Source: Candidatus Riflebacteria bacterium HGW-Riflebacteria-1
GTDB lineage: Bacteria; Muiribacteriota; Ozemobacteria; Ozemobacterales; Ozemobacteraceae
DNA length: 64,000 nucleotides
Reading direction: 5' to 3'
NCBI GenBank assembly: GCA_002839445.1
Contig: PGYB01000005.1
Location: 434,001 to 498,000, forward strand
The position numbers and the translations under genes are program-made. Below are positions 1-8,117 of the stretch, one piece after another (within the stretch, counting starts at the first letter, position 1; each line of letters begins with the position of its first letter). Below the pieces are notes generated by a model, which saw only the letters and a list, made by a program, of their open reading frames with translations, was not told where the DNA came from and did no database searches.

Positions 1-1551
1 ATTGTGGTTCTCATGCTGATTTTGTGTGCTGTCGGCATTCCGGCCGTGCTGACCTTCGCCATTTATTTTGCCAATGGTAACAAGATCAATATTTTCACTT
101 CGCCGATCATACCTTTTGCGCTGATTATCTCATTGAGCGAGATAATCTATCTGGTCAGCTTTTTCGTCAGAACTCACAAGCATGGCAACCGTTCTTACGA
201 TCTTCTGCACCGCGAGAACTTTTTCAGGCTGCTGCGACCCTGTCTGATCAACGCACTGACCACGCTGATCGGCTTTCTCTCGCTATCTTACAGCCCGTCG
301 CCCAATATCAGGCTGTTTTCACTTTATACCTCGCTGGCCTGCTTTCTTTCGTATTTTGTTACCTTTGGCCTGATTTTTTCGGTGCTCAAGCTCTATCAGC
401 CGAAGTTCTCGCGCGAAGTGCAGAAAGAACGGCGCTACGGTGAGGGTATTCGCCGCTCGCTGCGCAATGCCATTTTCAGGCATACCGGCAAGGTACTGAT
501 CATTTCTACAATTGTCGGAATAATGGCGCTGCCCTTTGTCTTTTCGGCGCAGAAGCGCAATTCTCTCGAGGACTCTTTTTCTGCCGCTGATCCGATTCTG
601 GCGTCATGGAAATATATTGAGACCAATTTTTCTGGCCCATATCAGCTGCTGCTGATGATCTCACACCCGGCACCGCTCGAAAAAGGCTTTCTTGAAGACG
701 TTGACCGACTACATGCAAAGCTGTTGCAAATGCCTGAAGTGAACCGGGTATTTTCGCTGGTCAGCCTGGTGAAATCATTCACCGAAAGCTTTTCGTCAGG
801 CCCGGAAATTCCCGAAAGCGAACAGCTGATATTTTCTATTCTCGAATTTTTTGATGCGCGCGGTGTCGCTGAAATGGTCATTTCCAGCAATGCCGACATA
901 CTGTTGATGCGCGTGGCCATAAATATCTCCGATGACTTCAAAATTTATGAGCTTGGCGAGATGATTCTGAAACGCTCACGCGCGACTCTGCCGTCTTCAG
1001 CACAGGTTGAGATAACCGGCGAAGTCTATTCACACGCCGTGTTGCAGATGAATATTCTCGACAACATCTCAAGCTCTTTTGCGGCAGCAATTCTGATGAT
1101 CAGTGTCGTTTTTCTGCTGGTGTTCCGCCGCCTGTCACTGTCGTTTATTGCGCTGCTGGTTAACTTTTACCCGATATTCTTTGCCTATGCCGTGGCATTT
1201 CTCGCCGGAATTCCATTGAACCCGTCTACGGCCATCGCCGGCTGCGTGATGAGTGGCCTGATCGTCGATGATACGCTGCATACAATTACCTTTTATCACG
1301 ATTCGCACCAGCGCAGCACGCAACGCCGCCTGCTGTTCACCATGCAGCAGATGACCTGGCCGGTTATTTACTCGTCAATTCTGCTTGGACTCGGCAATGC
1401 CATCTTCGTCTTCAGCGACTTCAAACCATTTGCCTACTTTGGCGCCATTGGCGCCCTGATCGTGGTGATCGGCGTGCTTGGCGACCTGATTGTCCTGCCC
1501 GGCTGCATCCTGGCCTACGATCGCCTGAAAAACGCCAGAAAGCCTTCATAA
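1..1551 (+). CDS. RND/MMPL-type exporter, 3' part (5' end outside window)
   Basis: The reading frame is open from the first base, and the protein begins in the middle of a membrane domain, so the true start lies upstream. About 516 codons are visible. The first ~130 residues are the last helices of the first sterol-sensing-like bundle. A periplasmic loop follows (about residues 180-345), and then a second bundle of helices up to the C-terminus. The short motif GLIVDDTLH near the middle of the second bundle (about residue 420) is typical of the proton-relay helix of MMPL/RND proteins. The family exports lipids or hydrophobic compounds using the proton gradient. The substrate cannot be told from the sequence. 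The gene faces the minus-strand gene that follows. Confidence 0.8.
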   Translation: MVVLMLILCAVGIPAVLTFAIYFANGNKINIFTSPIIPFALIISLSEIIYLVSFFVRTHKHGNRSYDLLHRENFFRLLRPCLINALTTLIGFLSLSYSPSPNIRLFSLYTSLACFLSYFVTFGLIFSVLKLYQPKFSREVQKERRYGEGIRRSLRNAIFRHTGKVLIISTIVGIMALPFVFSAQKRNSLEDSFSAADPILASWKYIETNFSGPYQLLLMISHPAPLEKGFLEDVDRLHAKLLQMPEVNRVFSLVSLVKSFTESFSSGPEIPESEQLIFSILEFFDARGVAEMVISSNADILLMRVAINISDDFKIYELGEMILKRSRATLPSSAQVEITGEVYSHAVLQMNILDNISSSFAAAILMISVVFLLVFRRLSLSFIALLVNFYPIFFAYAVAFLAGIPLNPSTAIAGCVMSGLIVDDTLHTITFYHDSHQRSTQRRLLFTMQQMTWPVIYSSILLGLGNAIFVFSDFKPFAYFGAIGALIVVIGVLGDLIVLPGCILAYDRLKNARKPS

Positions 1552-1655
1552 AGAGCATAATAAAGCATAAAAAGGATTCTGCCGAGAGCCCGGCAAAAGC
1601 AGTGTGCACAAAATTGAATTTAATTACTCAACTTTGCCAAAGAACCAGGCATAAC

Positions 1656-1678
1656 AAAAATCCCCGCCGAAGCGGGGA
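1656..1678 (-). terminator. Rho-independent terminator of the 1713-2834 gene
   Basis: On the minus strand the stem CCCCGC/GCGGGG closes a TTCG tetraloop and is followed by ATTTTTG. It lies about 35 bases beyond the stop codon of the exported protein gene. The plus-strand reading has no T-run, so it serves the minus strand. Confidence 0.85.
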
Positions 1679-1712
1679 CTCGTTGCACAAACACAGAACG
1701 TACTTAGTTAGC

Positions 1713-2834
1713 TCAACTTTTGAAGAGCTTGTTGAAACGGCGATCCTGCATCATCAGAGTCATCAGCATTGATGAGAACTGATACTGCTCGGCAGCGCTC
1801 GAACCGAGTTTAATCGAGAAAACACAGGTGTCATTGCTGGCCGTTACTTTGTTGGCCTTGAACGAAACCATATCCTGTTCAGAAAGGGTCTTTGCCGAAG
1901 TGCTTGCCATCCATGCCAGCAGCAGATCTTTGAGTTTTCCGGCTTCCTGCTGATTGGCGCATTTGAAGATCATGTTGATGTCGTAAGCATAGCCGGCGTC
2001 TTTGCCGGTAGCTTCGACGCTGTAAGAGAAACGTTCGATGCCCGACATGCTGGCCTTGAGATTGTCTTCAAGAGAGATCATTTTCGTTTCGCCGGCATAG
2101 GCCTTTGGGTTAGCTACCTTTTTGAAACCGGCGCGGGCCTTGGCGACAAAACCCTGATGCTGCCCTTCAAATTTTCTGATTTCCTGGCGTTCCTGGGCCA
2201 TGGGCACGAAAGAAGTTATGAAGGAAATCTTTTCGGGCTGCTTTTTAGACATGGCGGCTTTGCCATCGAGCACGTTGATGATATCTTTGATAAGCGAGTA
2301 GTCGCCCTGTGGAACAGTTGCGATGATTGTGTAATCTTCGAATGAGCTGACCAGAGCTTCGGCATTGCGGAATGCAAACGGATAAACACGGGTCGACCGG
2401 TTGCTGATCTTTGTATTTACCGGAATTTTCGGCTTAGCTTCGATTTTCTGCTTCTGCAGATGCACGAAGTAGCGGTAATAGCGCTTGTCGGCCAGTTCAA
2501 GAAACTTTGCGCTGTCAACTGGTCCTTTGAGAATAAACGCGGCATTGAGCTGGTCAACCGGCATTTCGCGGGCAACCATACTGTAAGAAAGCGATTCTTT
2601 AACGGGGTCAGGAATGCCAGCCTTGCGAAAACGCTGGTCAATAACCTTTTTGCCGATAACTTCGGTGATGCCTTTTCCCATGTCGAGATCTTCTTCAAGA
2701 AACTTTGCAACTTCTTTCAACTCGATAAAACGCATGTCAGCGGGATCTGTCACCAGAGCGCAGGGTTCCGCCATCAGGCTGCCGGCAGTTCCGGCAAAAA
2801 CAAGACAAAGAACGAGTAACAACGATCTTTTCAC
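1713..2834 (-). CDS. Exported protein of unknown function (373 aa)
   Basis: The start is taken as GTG at 2834, because GGAGG lies seven bases upstream; a longer form from 2855 has no such site. Residues 1-22 form a clean signal peptide (KRSLLLVLCLVFAGTAG, cleavage near AEP). The mature part is a mixed alpha/beta protein rich in Lys, with no cysteine cluster or catalytic motif that I can recognise. It is a single-gene unit with its own terminator and lies divergent from the radical SAM gene. Envelope or periplasmic location is inferred from the signal peptide only. Confidence 0.75.
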   Translation of the reverse strand: MKRSLLLVLCLVFAGTAGSLMAEPCALVTDPADMRFIELKEVAKFLEEDLDMGKGITEVIGKKVIDQRFRKAGIPDPVKESLSYSMVAREMPVDQLNAAFILKGPVDSAKFLELADKRYYRYFVHLQKQKIEAKPKIPVNTKISNRSTRVYPFAFRNAEALVSSFEDYTIIATVPQGDYSLIKDIINVLDGKAAMSKKQPEKISFITSFVPMAQERQEIRKFEGQHQGFVAKARAGFKKVANPKAYAGETKMISLEDNLKASMSGIERFSYSVEATGKDAGYAYDINMIFKCANQQEAGKLKDLLLAWMASTSAKTLSEQDMVSFKANKVTASNDTCVFSIKLGSSAAEQYQFSSMLMTLMMQDRRFNKLFKS

Positions 2835-2926
2835 AGTTAAGCCTCCAAAAAACAAACTACTTTGTCTATATCTCGTGATATGATATCTTAACCCCGCAAA
2901 AATAGAAATGATTTTTTTGTAGACTT

Positions 2927-4267
2927 ATGAAACTTTTGCTGATACTGCCACATGGCCCTATTCACCGGGCAGGAACCGGTACATATAAGCGCGCGTTGCG
3001 TTATGCACCGCTTACGCTTGCGACACTGGTTGCCCTGATCCCGCCGGAATTGGGTTTTAATGTACATATTATTGACGAAGGCGTCGACATCTGGGATCCA
3101 AAAGATTTTCTCGATTACGACCTTGTCGCGATCAGCACGATGACCGGCACAGCAGTCAGGGCTTACGCCATGGCTGATTTTTTTCGTCGCCACAAAATCA
3201 CTGTCATCATGGGTGGCGTCCATGCGACTCTGTTGCCGCAGGAAGCAAAGCAGCATGCCGACTGTGTTATCACCGGTCTGGCCGAAGAAACCTGGCCGCA
3301 GGCGCTGCACGACTTTACACAGCAGCAGCTCAAGCCTTTTTATCACATGCGTTCTGATCTCAATCTCGCTGGTTTTTATACGCCGGTGCCTGATCGCTCG
3401 ATTTTTGACCGCGAAAAGTATATTACCGTTAATTCAATCGAAGCGACGCGCGGGTGTGCTTTTAAATGCACTTTCTGCGCGGTTGCCACCGCCTGGAACA
3501 ATCGATATTTCACCCGCCCGGTCGACAGTATTATTTCTGAAATCCGCGGTTTGCAGGGTAATGAACTGTGCTTTCTTGATCCCAGTCTGACATGTAATCG
3601 CGAGTTTTCGCTGCAGCTGTTTCGGGCAATGAAACCGCTGAACAAGTGGTGGGTCGGCTGTTCGACCATCGATATCGCGCATGATCCCGAACTGCTGGCC
3701 GCTCTGGCTGAAAGTGGCTGCCGCGGTCTGCTGATCGGTTTTGAATCGGTTTCTCCGCAATCGCTCGCCGAAGTCAAAAAGCCATTCAACGATGTTCTTC
3801 GCTACCGTGAAGCGGTTAAGCGCTTTCACAGCTATGGTATCGGCATTCAGGCCTGCTTTGTCTTCGGTCTCGAAACCGATGACCGCGATGTTTTCAAGCG
3901 CACCGTCGACTTTATTTATGAATCAGAAATCGATCTGCCGCAGTTTTCGGTGCTGACGCCGTTTCCTGGCACCGGCATTTACAAAGAACTCGCGGCGCAG
4001 AACCGCATTATCGAAAACAACTGGGCGTTGTTTGATGCCGAACATGTTGTCTTCAGACCGAAAAACATGACGGTCGATCAACTGCAGGAGGGCCTTATCT
4101 ACGCCTGGCGGAAAAGCTACGCGCTGCGTTCGATTTTCAAGCGGCTCTCAGGGTCGCGCTGTCTGCTGTCAATCTCGATCCCGGCCAATCTCGGCTATAA
4201 CTATTATGCGCGGCATCTTTCACGTTACACTCCCGACCTGATGCACCAGGAACAGCAGGAATTCTGA
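2927..4267 (+). CDS. B12-binding-domain radical SAM protein
   Basis: Residues 1-130 have the Rossmann-like cobalamin-binding layout seen in B12-dependent radical SAM enzymes (strand MKLLLILPHG, later IMGGVHATLLP). Residues 170-400 are the radical SAM barrel, with the [4Fe-4S] motif C177-X3-C181-X2-C184 in RGCAFKCTFC. The next stretches (FLDPSLTCN, LLIGFESV, ACFVFGLETD) fit the SAM-binding strands. A short C-terminal helical extension follows. Relatives act in methyl transfer and in lipid or cofactor modification; the substrate is unknown. No good ribosome-binding site precedes the ATG at 2927. The B12 ligand motif DXHXXG is not evident, so cobalamin may bind base-off without a protein histidine, or not at all. 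Confidence 0.88.
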   Translation: MKLLLILPHGPIHRAGTGTYKRALRYAPLTLATLVALIPPELGFNVHIIDEGVDIWDPKDFLDYDLVAISTMTGTAVRAYAMADFFRRHKITVIMGGVHATLLPQEAKQHADCVITGLAEETWPQALHDFTQQQLKPFYHMRSDLNLAGFYTPVPDRSIFDREKYITVNSIEATRGCAFKCTFCAVATAWNNRYFTRPVDSIISEIRGLQGNELCFLDPSLTCNREFSLQLFRAMKPLNKWWVGCSTIDIAHDPELLAALAESGCRGLLIGFESVSPQSLAEVKKPFNDVLRYREAVKRFHSYGIGIQACFVFGLETDDRDVFKRTVDFIYESEIDLPQFSVLTPFPGTGIYKELAAQNRIIENNWALFDAEHVVFRPKNMTVDQLQEGLIYAWRKSYALRSIFKRLSGSRCLLSISIPANLGYNYYARHLSRYTPDLMHQEQQEF

Positions 4268-4407
4268 AGCGCCAGGCTTGTGTCTGCAGGTCCTGTTGCC
4301 GCTGTGTCAGCGCTGTTCCGCCTCTGTGCAATGACTGCCACAGGTTGACGTTGCGAGCCGGGACAGGTAGGATTAATGAAGGTTAACAATTTTTCAGGGA
4401 AGACATT

Positions 4408-4929
4408 ATGAAAATCAGATTTCTGCTCTGCTTGCTTTTTTGCTTTGCTTCACTGGCTTCGGCGCAGGTTTCACCTGGTCCGGATATCAGACAGCCGCTG
4501 CGGTCTTATGGTCAGATGATTCACGTCTCGGCGTATTCCTTTGTGTATTCGTATGAAAAAGGTCGTCAGTTCAATCTTGCCGTGACTCTCAGCATTCGTA
4601 ATACCGATCGCAATCATAAGATACTTGTTGAATCGGTTCGCTACAACGATATCAATGGCAAGCTGATCACTGAATATATAAAAGAACCAGCGCTGGTAAA
4701 TCCTGGAGCCTGCATTCAATATCTGATCAATGAGTCTGATCCTGCCGGCGGTTCCGGGCCAAGTTTCGTGATCAGGTGGCGCTCTGCTCATGCTGTTTCT
4801 CAGCCAGTTGTCGAGACGGTAATGATCGGTACCAAGAGTCAGCAGGGTATCTCGTTTTTATGCAGCGGTCATGTTCTTGAAGAATTTTTGCCGCCGATCA
4901 GTACAGGTTCTGCTGTTCAGCACGATTGA
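4408..4929 (+). CDS. DUF3124 exported protein
   Basis: This is a 173-residue protein with a signal peptide (residues 1-20, ending ASAQ). The body matches my recollection of the DUF3124 family: a small beta-rich domain with FNLAVTLSIRNTD at about 50-65, the GGSGPSF segment near 113, and VETVMIGT...GISF near the C-terminus. Members are periplasmic or lipoprotein-like and have no established activity. AGGGAAG lies nine bases upstream of the ATG. The gene stands alone. Confidence 0.8.
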   Translation: MKIRFLLCLLFCFASLASAQVSPGPDIRQPLRSYGQMIHVSAYSFVYSYEKGRQFNLAVTLSIRNTDRNHKILVESVRYNDINGKLITEYIKEPALVNPGACIQYLINESDPAGGSGPSFVIRWRSAHAVSQPVVETVMIGTKSQQGISFLCSGHVLEEFLPPISTGSAVQHD

Positions 4930-5005
4930 CGCTAGTTCGCAGCCTTCTGGCATCAACGATAACTGAGATGTTTCTAGAGGTATTTCATTTTGCTCTTACA
5001 TGCAC

Positions 5006-5109
5006 TTTTCCACAGATTTTCGCAGATTGCGCAGATAGCCTTAGGATAAATGCAAAAGACATATAAAAACTTCTGAATAATCTGCGATAATCCTTTAATC
5101 TGTGGATAA
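5006..5109. repeat. Imperfect inverted repeat containing TGTGGATAA
   Basis: The left arm (5006-5027) contains TCCACAG and TCGCAGATT. The right arm (5079-5109) contains AATCTGCGA and AATCTGTGGATAA, with eight extra bases in the middle. The right arm ends in a sequence equal to a DnaA box (TTATCCACA on the other strand). It fills most of the 313-base gap between the DUF3124 and HAD genes, and no gene is visible there. It is most likely a dispersed intergenic repeat and not an origin. Confidence 0.6.
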
Positions 5110-5242
5110 CTCTGCAAAAATATCCAAACGGATTATTACTGCCAGCAGCATGTATGTCACAAAAATTGGCAGGTAGATATGGTATTATGATCAGGGTTGC
5201 TGATGCGGCCTTTACATTACTGCAAATTTTGGAGACAAACAC

Positions 5243-5887
5243 ATGAAAGGCCTGAAGAGCATATTCTGGGACTGGAACGGCACTCTGCTCGATGACGTTG
5301 CAGAATGTATTGAAATTATTAACTGCAGCCTGCAAAAACGTTCTTTGCAAACGCTGACGCGCGCAGAATATCTCGAAAAGTTCGAGTTTCCGGTCATAAA
5401 TTACTACAAGAGTATTGGTTTTGACTTCTCGGTCGAGTCGTTCGAAGATGTCGGTCGCGAATATATCAATGCCTACGCGGCGAAGATGTTTGAGTGCAGC
5501 CTGCATCAAGGAGCCCGAGGCGCTCTCGATAGCATGCGCAAGCTTGGCGTCAGCCAGTACATTCTCTCTGCCTTACAGCATTCGGCGCTGCAGAAATGCA
5601 TAAGCCATTATCAGCTTGCCGACTGTTTTGCGCGCGTGCAGGGTCTCGATGATGCCTATGCGCACAGCAAGGTTGAGCTCGGTCAGATGCTTCTCGACGA
5701 AATCGGTTGCGATCGCGATTCGGCATTGATGATCGGCGACACCGTTCATGACTTTGATACGGCCTCGGCCATGGGCATTAGATGTGTTCTGATCGCGGCC
5801 GGACACAACTCGCGCGAACGTCTGCTTGCCTGCAATGTGCCGGTTTACGACGATCTCAACACCTGCTTTGCCGATCTGCAGATCTGA
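5243..5887 (+). CDS. HAD-family phosphatase
   Basis: This 214-residue protein has haloacid-dehalogenase motif I as DWNGTLLDD, with the nucleophile at D10. The usual second Asp is N12, a variant common in the phosphoglycolate phosphatase-like branch. Motif IV is GDTVHDFD at residues 165-172, followed by the usual CVLIAAGH strand (motif III is less clear). The cap domain lies between about residues 20 and 90. GGAG sits nine bases before the ATG. It likely hydrolyses a small phosphorylated metabolite; gph-like activity is possible but not shown. The next gene follows 82 bases later on the same strand. Confidence 0.85.
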   Translation: MKGLKSIFWDWNGTLLDDVAECIEIINCSLQKRSLQTLTRAEYLEKFEFPVINYYKSIGFDFSVESFEDVGREYINAYAAKMFECSLHQGARGALDSMRKLGVSQYILSALQHSALQKCISHYQLADCFARVQGLDDAYAHSKVELGQMLLDEIGCDRDSALMIGDTVHDFDTASAMGIRCVLIAAGHNSRERLLACNVPVYDDLNTCFADLQI

Positions 5888-5969
5888 TGCGTGAATCGGC
5901 CCGTGGTTGCAAAATGGGTCGAACTGTGAAAAAATGGGCAGATAGAAACAAATCTGCAGGAGGTGCGCG

Positions 5970-6371
5970 ATGACAGGTGCTCTGATTACCGTTGGCGTCA
6001 ATACGCTTGCGTTTTATATGATTTCTGAAATGGTGCCGGGTTTCGATATTAAGAGCAAAAAGACAGCTCTGATGATGGCGCTGGTGTACAGCGCGCTGGC
6101 GGCAGTTGTCTGGTTTGCTGCTATACCGATAACCTTTATGCTGGGTGCGGTATTTGCGATAATTGCGTTTATACCGTTTATCGGACCCCTGCTGGCTGGC
6201 GCCGGTGTTTTTGTAACAACTTTTATGCTGCTGTTTGGACTCAGCGCCTGCCTGCTCATGCTTATCGACAAAATGATGGACGATTTTAAAATGCGCAGTC
6301 CGACAGTTGCAGTGATCGCATCGATCCTGCTCGCTCTGATTGGCGTGCTCAGCAGGTTTGTTCTGGGCTGA
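5970..6371 (+). CDS. Four-helix membrane protein, phage-holin-4_2-like
   Basis: This is a 133-residue, very hydrophobic protein with four predicted membrane helices. The start NTLAFYMISEMVPGFDIKS resembles the first repeat of the small membrane family annotated as phage holin family 4 superfamily (COG1950). The family is found in non-phage contexts and its role is unknown. AGGAGG is placed six bases before the ATG. There is no phage gene nearby, so a lysis role is unlikely. Confidence 0.6.
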   Translation: MTGALITVGVNTLAFYMISEMVPGFDIKSKKTALMMALVYSALAAVVWFAAIPITFMLGAVFAIIAFIPFIGPLLAGAGVFVTTFMLLFGLSACLLMLIDKMMDDFKMRSPTVAVIASILLALIGVLSRFVLG

Positions 6372-6376
6372 TCAGT

Positions 6377-6526
6377 TCAGACATTTAATCCGACTGCGGC
6401 AAATAGTAGAAACAGAATGATCAGCAGTGCCAGTGTCAGCTCCCGGTAGAAGGTGCTGTGCAGTGCAGATCCATGCCGGTGCCATTCGAAGTGGTTCCAC
6501 AAACTCGGTTGAAAAAGACTTTTCAT
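6377..6526 (-). CDS. Small single-span membrane protein (49 aa)
   Basis: This is a short open frame from ATG 6526 to TGA 6377, preceded by a perfect AGGAGG seven bases upstream. The product starts with a polar, His/Trp-containing part (MKSLFQPSLWNHFEWHRHG) and ends with one hydrophobic helix (LALLIILFLLFAAVGLNV). The strong ribosome-binding site, the membrane helix and the position between convergent genes make it a plausible real gene. It is too short for family assignment. Confidence 0.6.
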   Translation of the reverse strand: MKSLFQPSLWNHFEWHRHGSALHSTFYRELTLALLIILFLLFAAVGLNV

Positions 6527-6626
6527 GGTCTTGCCTCCTGACCGCAAAAGATCTCGCAGTAATATACCTCTCTAACAATAAAGATATTCAGAATCGCCAG
6601 AAACGATAAGACTTTTTTTGTGCAGC

Positions 6627-6662
6627 AAAAAAGCCCGTCGCTTTAATTGCGACGGGCTTTTT
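6627..6662. terminator. Bidirectional terminator of the M16 operon
   Basis: A perfect stem AAGCCCGTCGC/GCGACGGGCTT is flanked by A and T runs on the two sides, with loop TTTAATT. It follows the stop codon of the M16 gene at 6675 on the minus strand and can also stop plus-strand transcription from the left. Confidence 0.9.
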
Positions 6663-6674
6663 GCGTGAGGCCGT

Positions 6675-8117
6675 TTATTCTGGAATTGTAACGTCGATGG
6701 CTTGCGGTTCGCCATTTTTGAGCGCTGAGAGCGGCTCGTCGAGACTTTTCTGCGAGCCTACGACCAGAATTCTGAGTGAATCTGGCTTGAGATACTTTTT
6801 GGCAGCGGCAGTAACGTCGGCAGCTGTAGTTGTCTTGACCATTTCCATCTGTTTGTTGAGGAAATCTTTGGGAAGCCCGAAGAAATCGTAATAAACCAGG
6901 CGTTCGATAATCTTGCCCTTGCTGTCAAAGTTGAAGACGAAGGTATTGAGATACCTGTCGCGGCCGAGTTTGAGTTCTTCAGCTGTCGGTTCTTCGTTCT
7001 GAATGCGCCTGATCTCGTCGATGATCATTCTGATCGCCTTGGCTGTGCTCTCAGACTTGGTCGACACATAGTTGTAAAAAGTGCCGGGGTAAGAGATGTT
7101 GGCGGTAAAGACGCCGTAAACCGAATAGGCAAGGCCGGCTTTCGAGCGAACCTGTTTGAACAGGCGACTGCCAAAGCCGACGCCGAGAATATTGTTCATC
7201 ACAATGCGGTGTGGGTGATCTTCGTCGGTCAGACGTCCGCCAAGATGCCCGATATAGATGTTAGACTGGCTTACCTCAGGCAGGTCAACGTATGCGGTGC
7301 GGGTATCAAACTGGTAATCGACCTTCGGAAAGTCGGGCAGGGCTTCTTTGCCTTTTTCCCAGGCACCGAAATGTTTTTTAACGAGTTCGACTATTTTTTT
7401 GCTGTCGATATCGCCCCAGATTGCCATCTGCACGTTTTCTGGCCGGAAAACTCTCTGATGAAAGGCTTTGAGGTCGTCGCGGCTGATCGCATTAAGAGTC
7501 GCGTATTCGGTGTGGCGGGCGTAAACAGAGCTGCTGCCGTAGATGACTTTTTCGAATTCCCGGTCACCGATACCATCAGGCCGGTCGTTACGTCTGGAAA
7601 CAGAAGCCCGGGCAGAAATCATGAGCTGCTCGAACTTTGCCTGTTCAAATACCGGTCGCTGCAGGATTTCAGCCATTACTTCCATGGCCAGTTCATTGTA
7701 TGAGCTGAGCATGGACAATTTAAGGCTGCCGGCAATTATATCCATAGAGGTTTCGGCGCTGCCGCCGATACTTTCGAGCAGTTCGTCGAGTTCGTCGCTG
7801 CTGTATTTTTCGGTGCCACCGGTGCGCAACAGGTCGCCGCAAAATTCGGCGAGGCCGATTTTGTCTGCCGGGTCAAGATAAGAGCCACCGTGAATTCTGA
7901 CCGAAGCCTGAATCAGCGGCAGGGTTTTGTCTTCGAGCAGATACAGGCGCATGCCGTTTTCCAGCTTGATTTCTTCTACTTCCGGAATGGCGATCTGGTT
8001 GAGCTGCGGATAAACCAGTGCATTGAGGTCTACCGCGCCGGCACTGGAGGTGATAAACGCCAGAAGGGTGACTGCGGCGATAATGGTGCTGAATTTTTGG
8101 TAAAGTCTGGCGATCAT
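6675..8117 (-). CDS. M16 peptidase family, non-catalytic partner subunit
   Basis: This 480-residue protein has a signal peptide (cleavage near SAGAVD, residue 27) and the two-lobed M16B fold. At the place of the zinc motif HXXEH it has EFCGD (residues 91-95), so it cannot bind the catalytic zinc. The C-terminal lobe keeps the substrate-binding Arg/Tyr motif (RSKAGLAYSVYG). This is the classic complement of the upstream gene, which keeps HXXEH but lacks the Tyr. The two genes overlap by four bases (ATGA), which indicates translational coupling. A periplasmic heterodimer that degrades peptides is the likely product. Confidence 0.88.
   Translation of the reverse strand: MIARLYQKFSTIIAAVTLLAFITSSAGAVDLNALVYPQLNQIAIPEVEEIKLENGMRLYLLEDKTLPLIQASVRIHGGSYLDPADKIGLAEFCGDLLRTGGTEKYSSDELDELLESIGGSAETSMDIIAGSLKLSMLSSYNELAMEVMAEILQRPVFEQAKFEQLMISARASVSRRNDRPDGIGDREFEKVIYGSSSVYARHTEYATLNAISRDDLKAFHQRVFRPENVQMAIWGDIDSKKIVELVKKHFGAWEKGKEALPDFPKVDYQFDTRTAYVDLPEVSQSNIYIGHLGGRLTDEDHPHRIVMNNILGVGFGSRLFKQVRSKAGLAYSVYGVFTANISYPGTFYNYVSTKSESTAKAIRMIIDEIRRIQNEEPTAEELKLGRDRYLNTFVFNFDSKGKIIERLVYYDFFGLPKDFLNKQMEMVKTTTAADVTAAAKKYLKPDSLRILVVGSQKSLDEPLSALKNGEPQAIDVTIPE

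Noticed and set aside
5100..5109. Possible replication origin signal (DnaA box)
   Set aside because: There is only one exact box, no dnaA/dnaN/gidA nearby and no AT-rich unwinding region; it is part of an inverted repeat.
5970..6371. Phage holin
   Set aside because: The holin label is a family name only; no endolysin or other phage gene is near.
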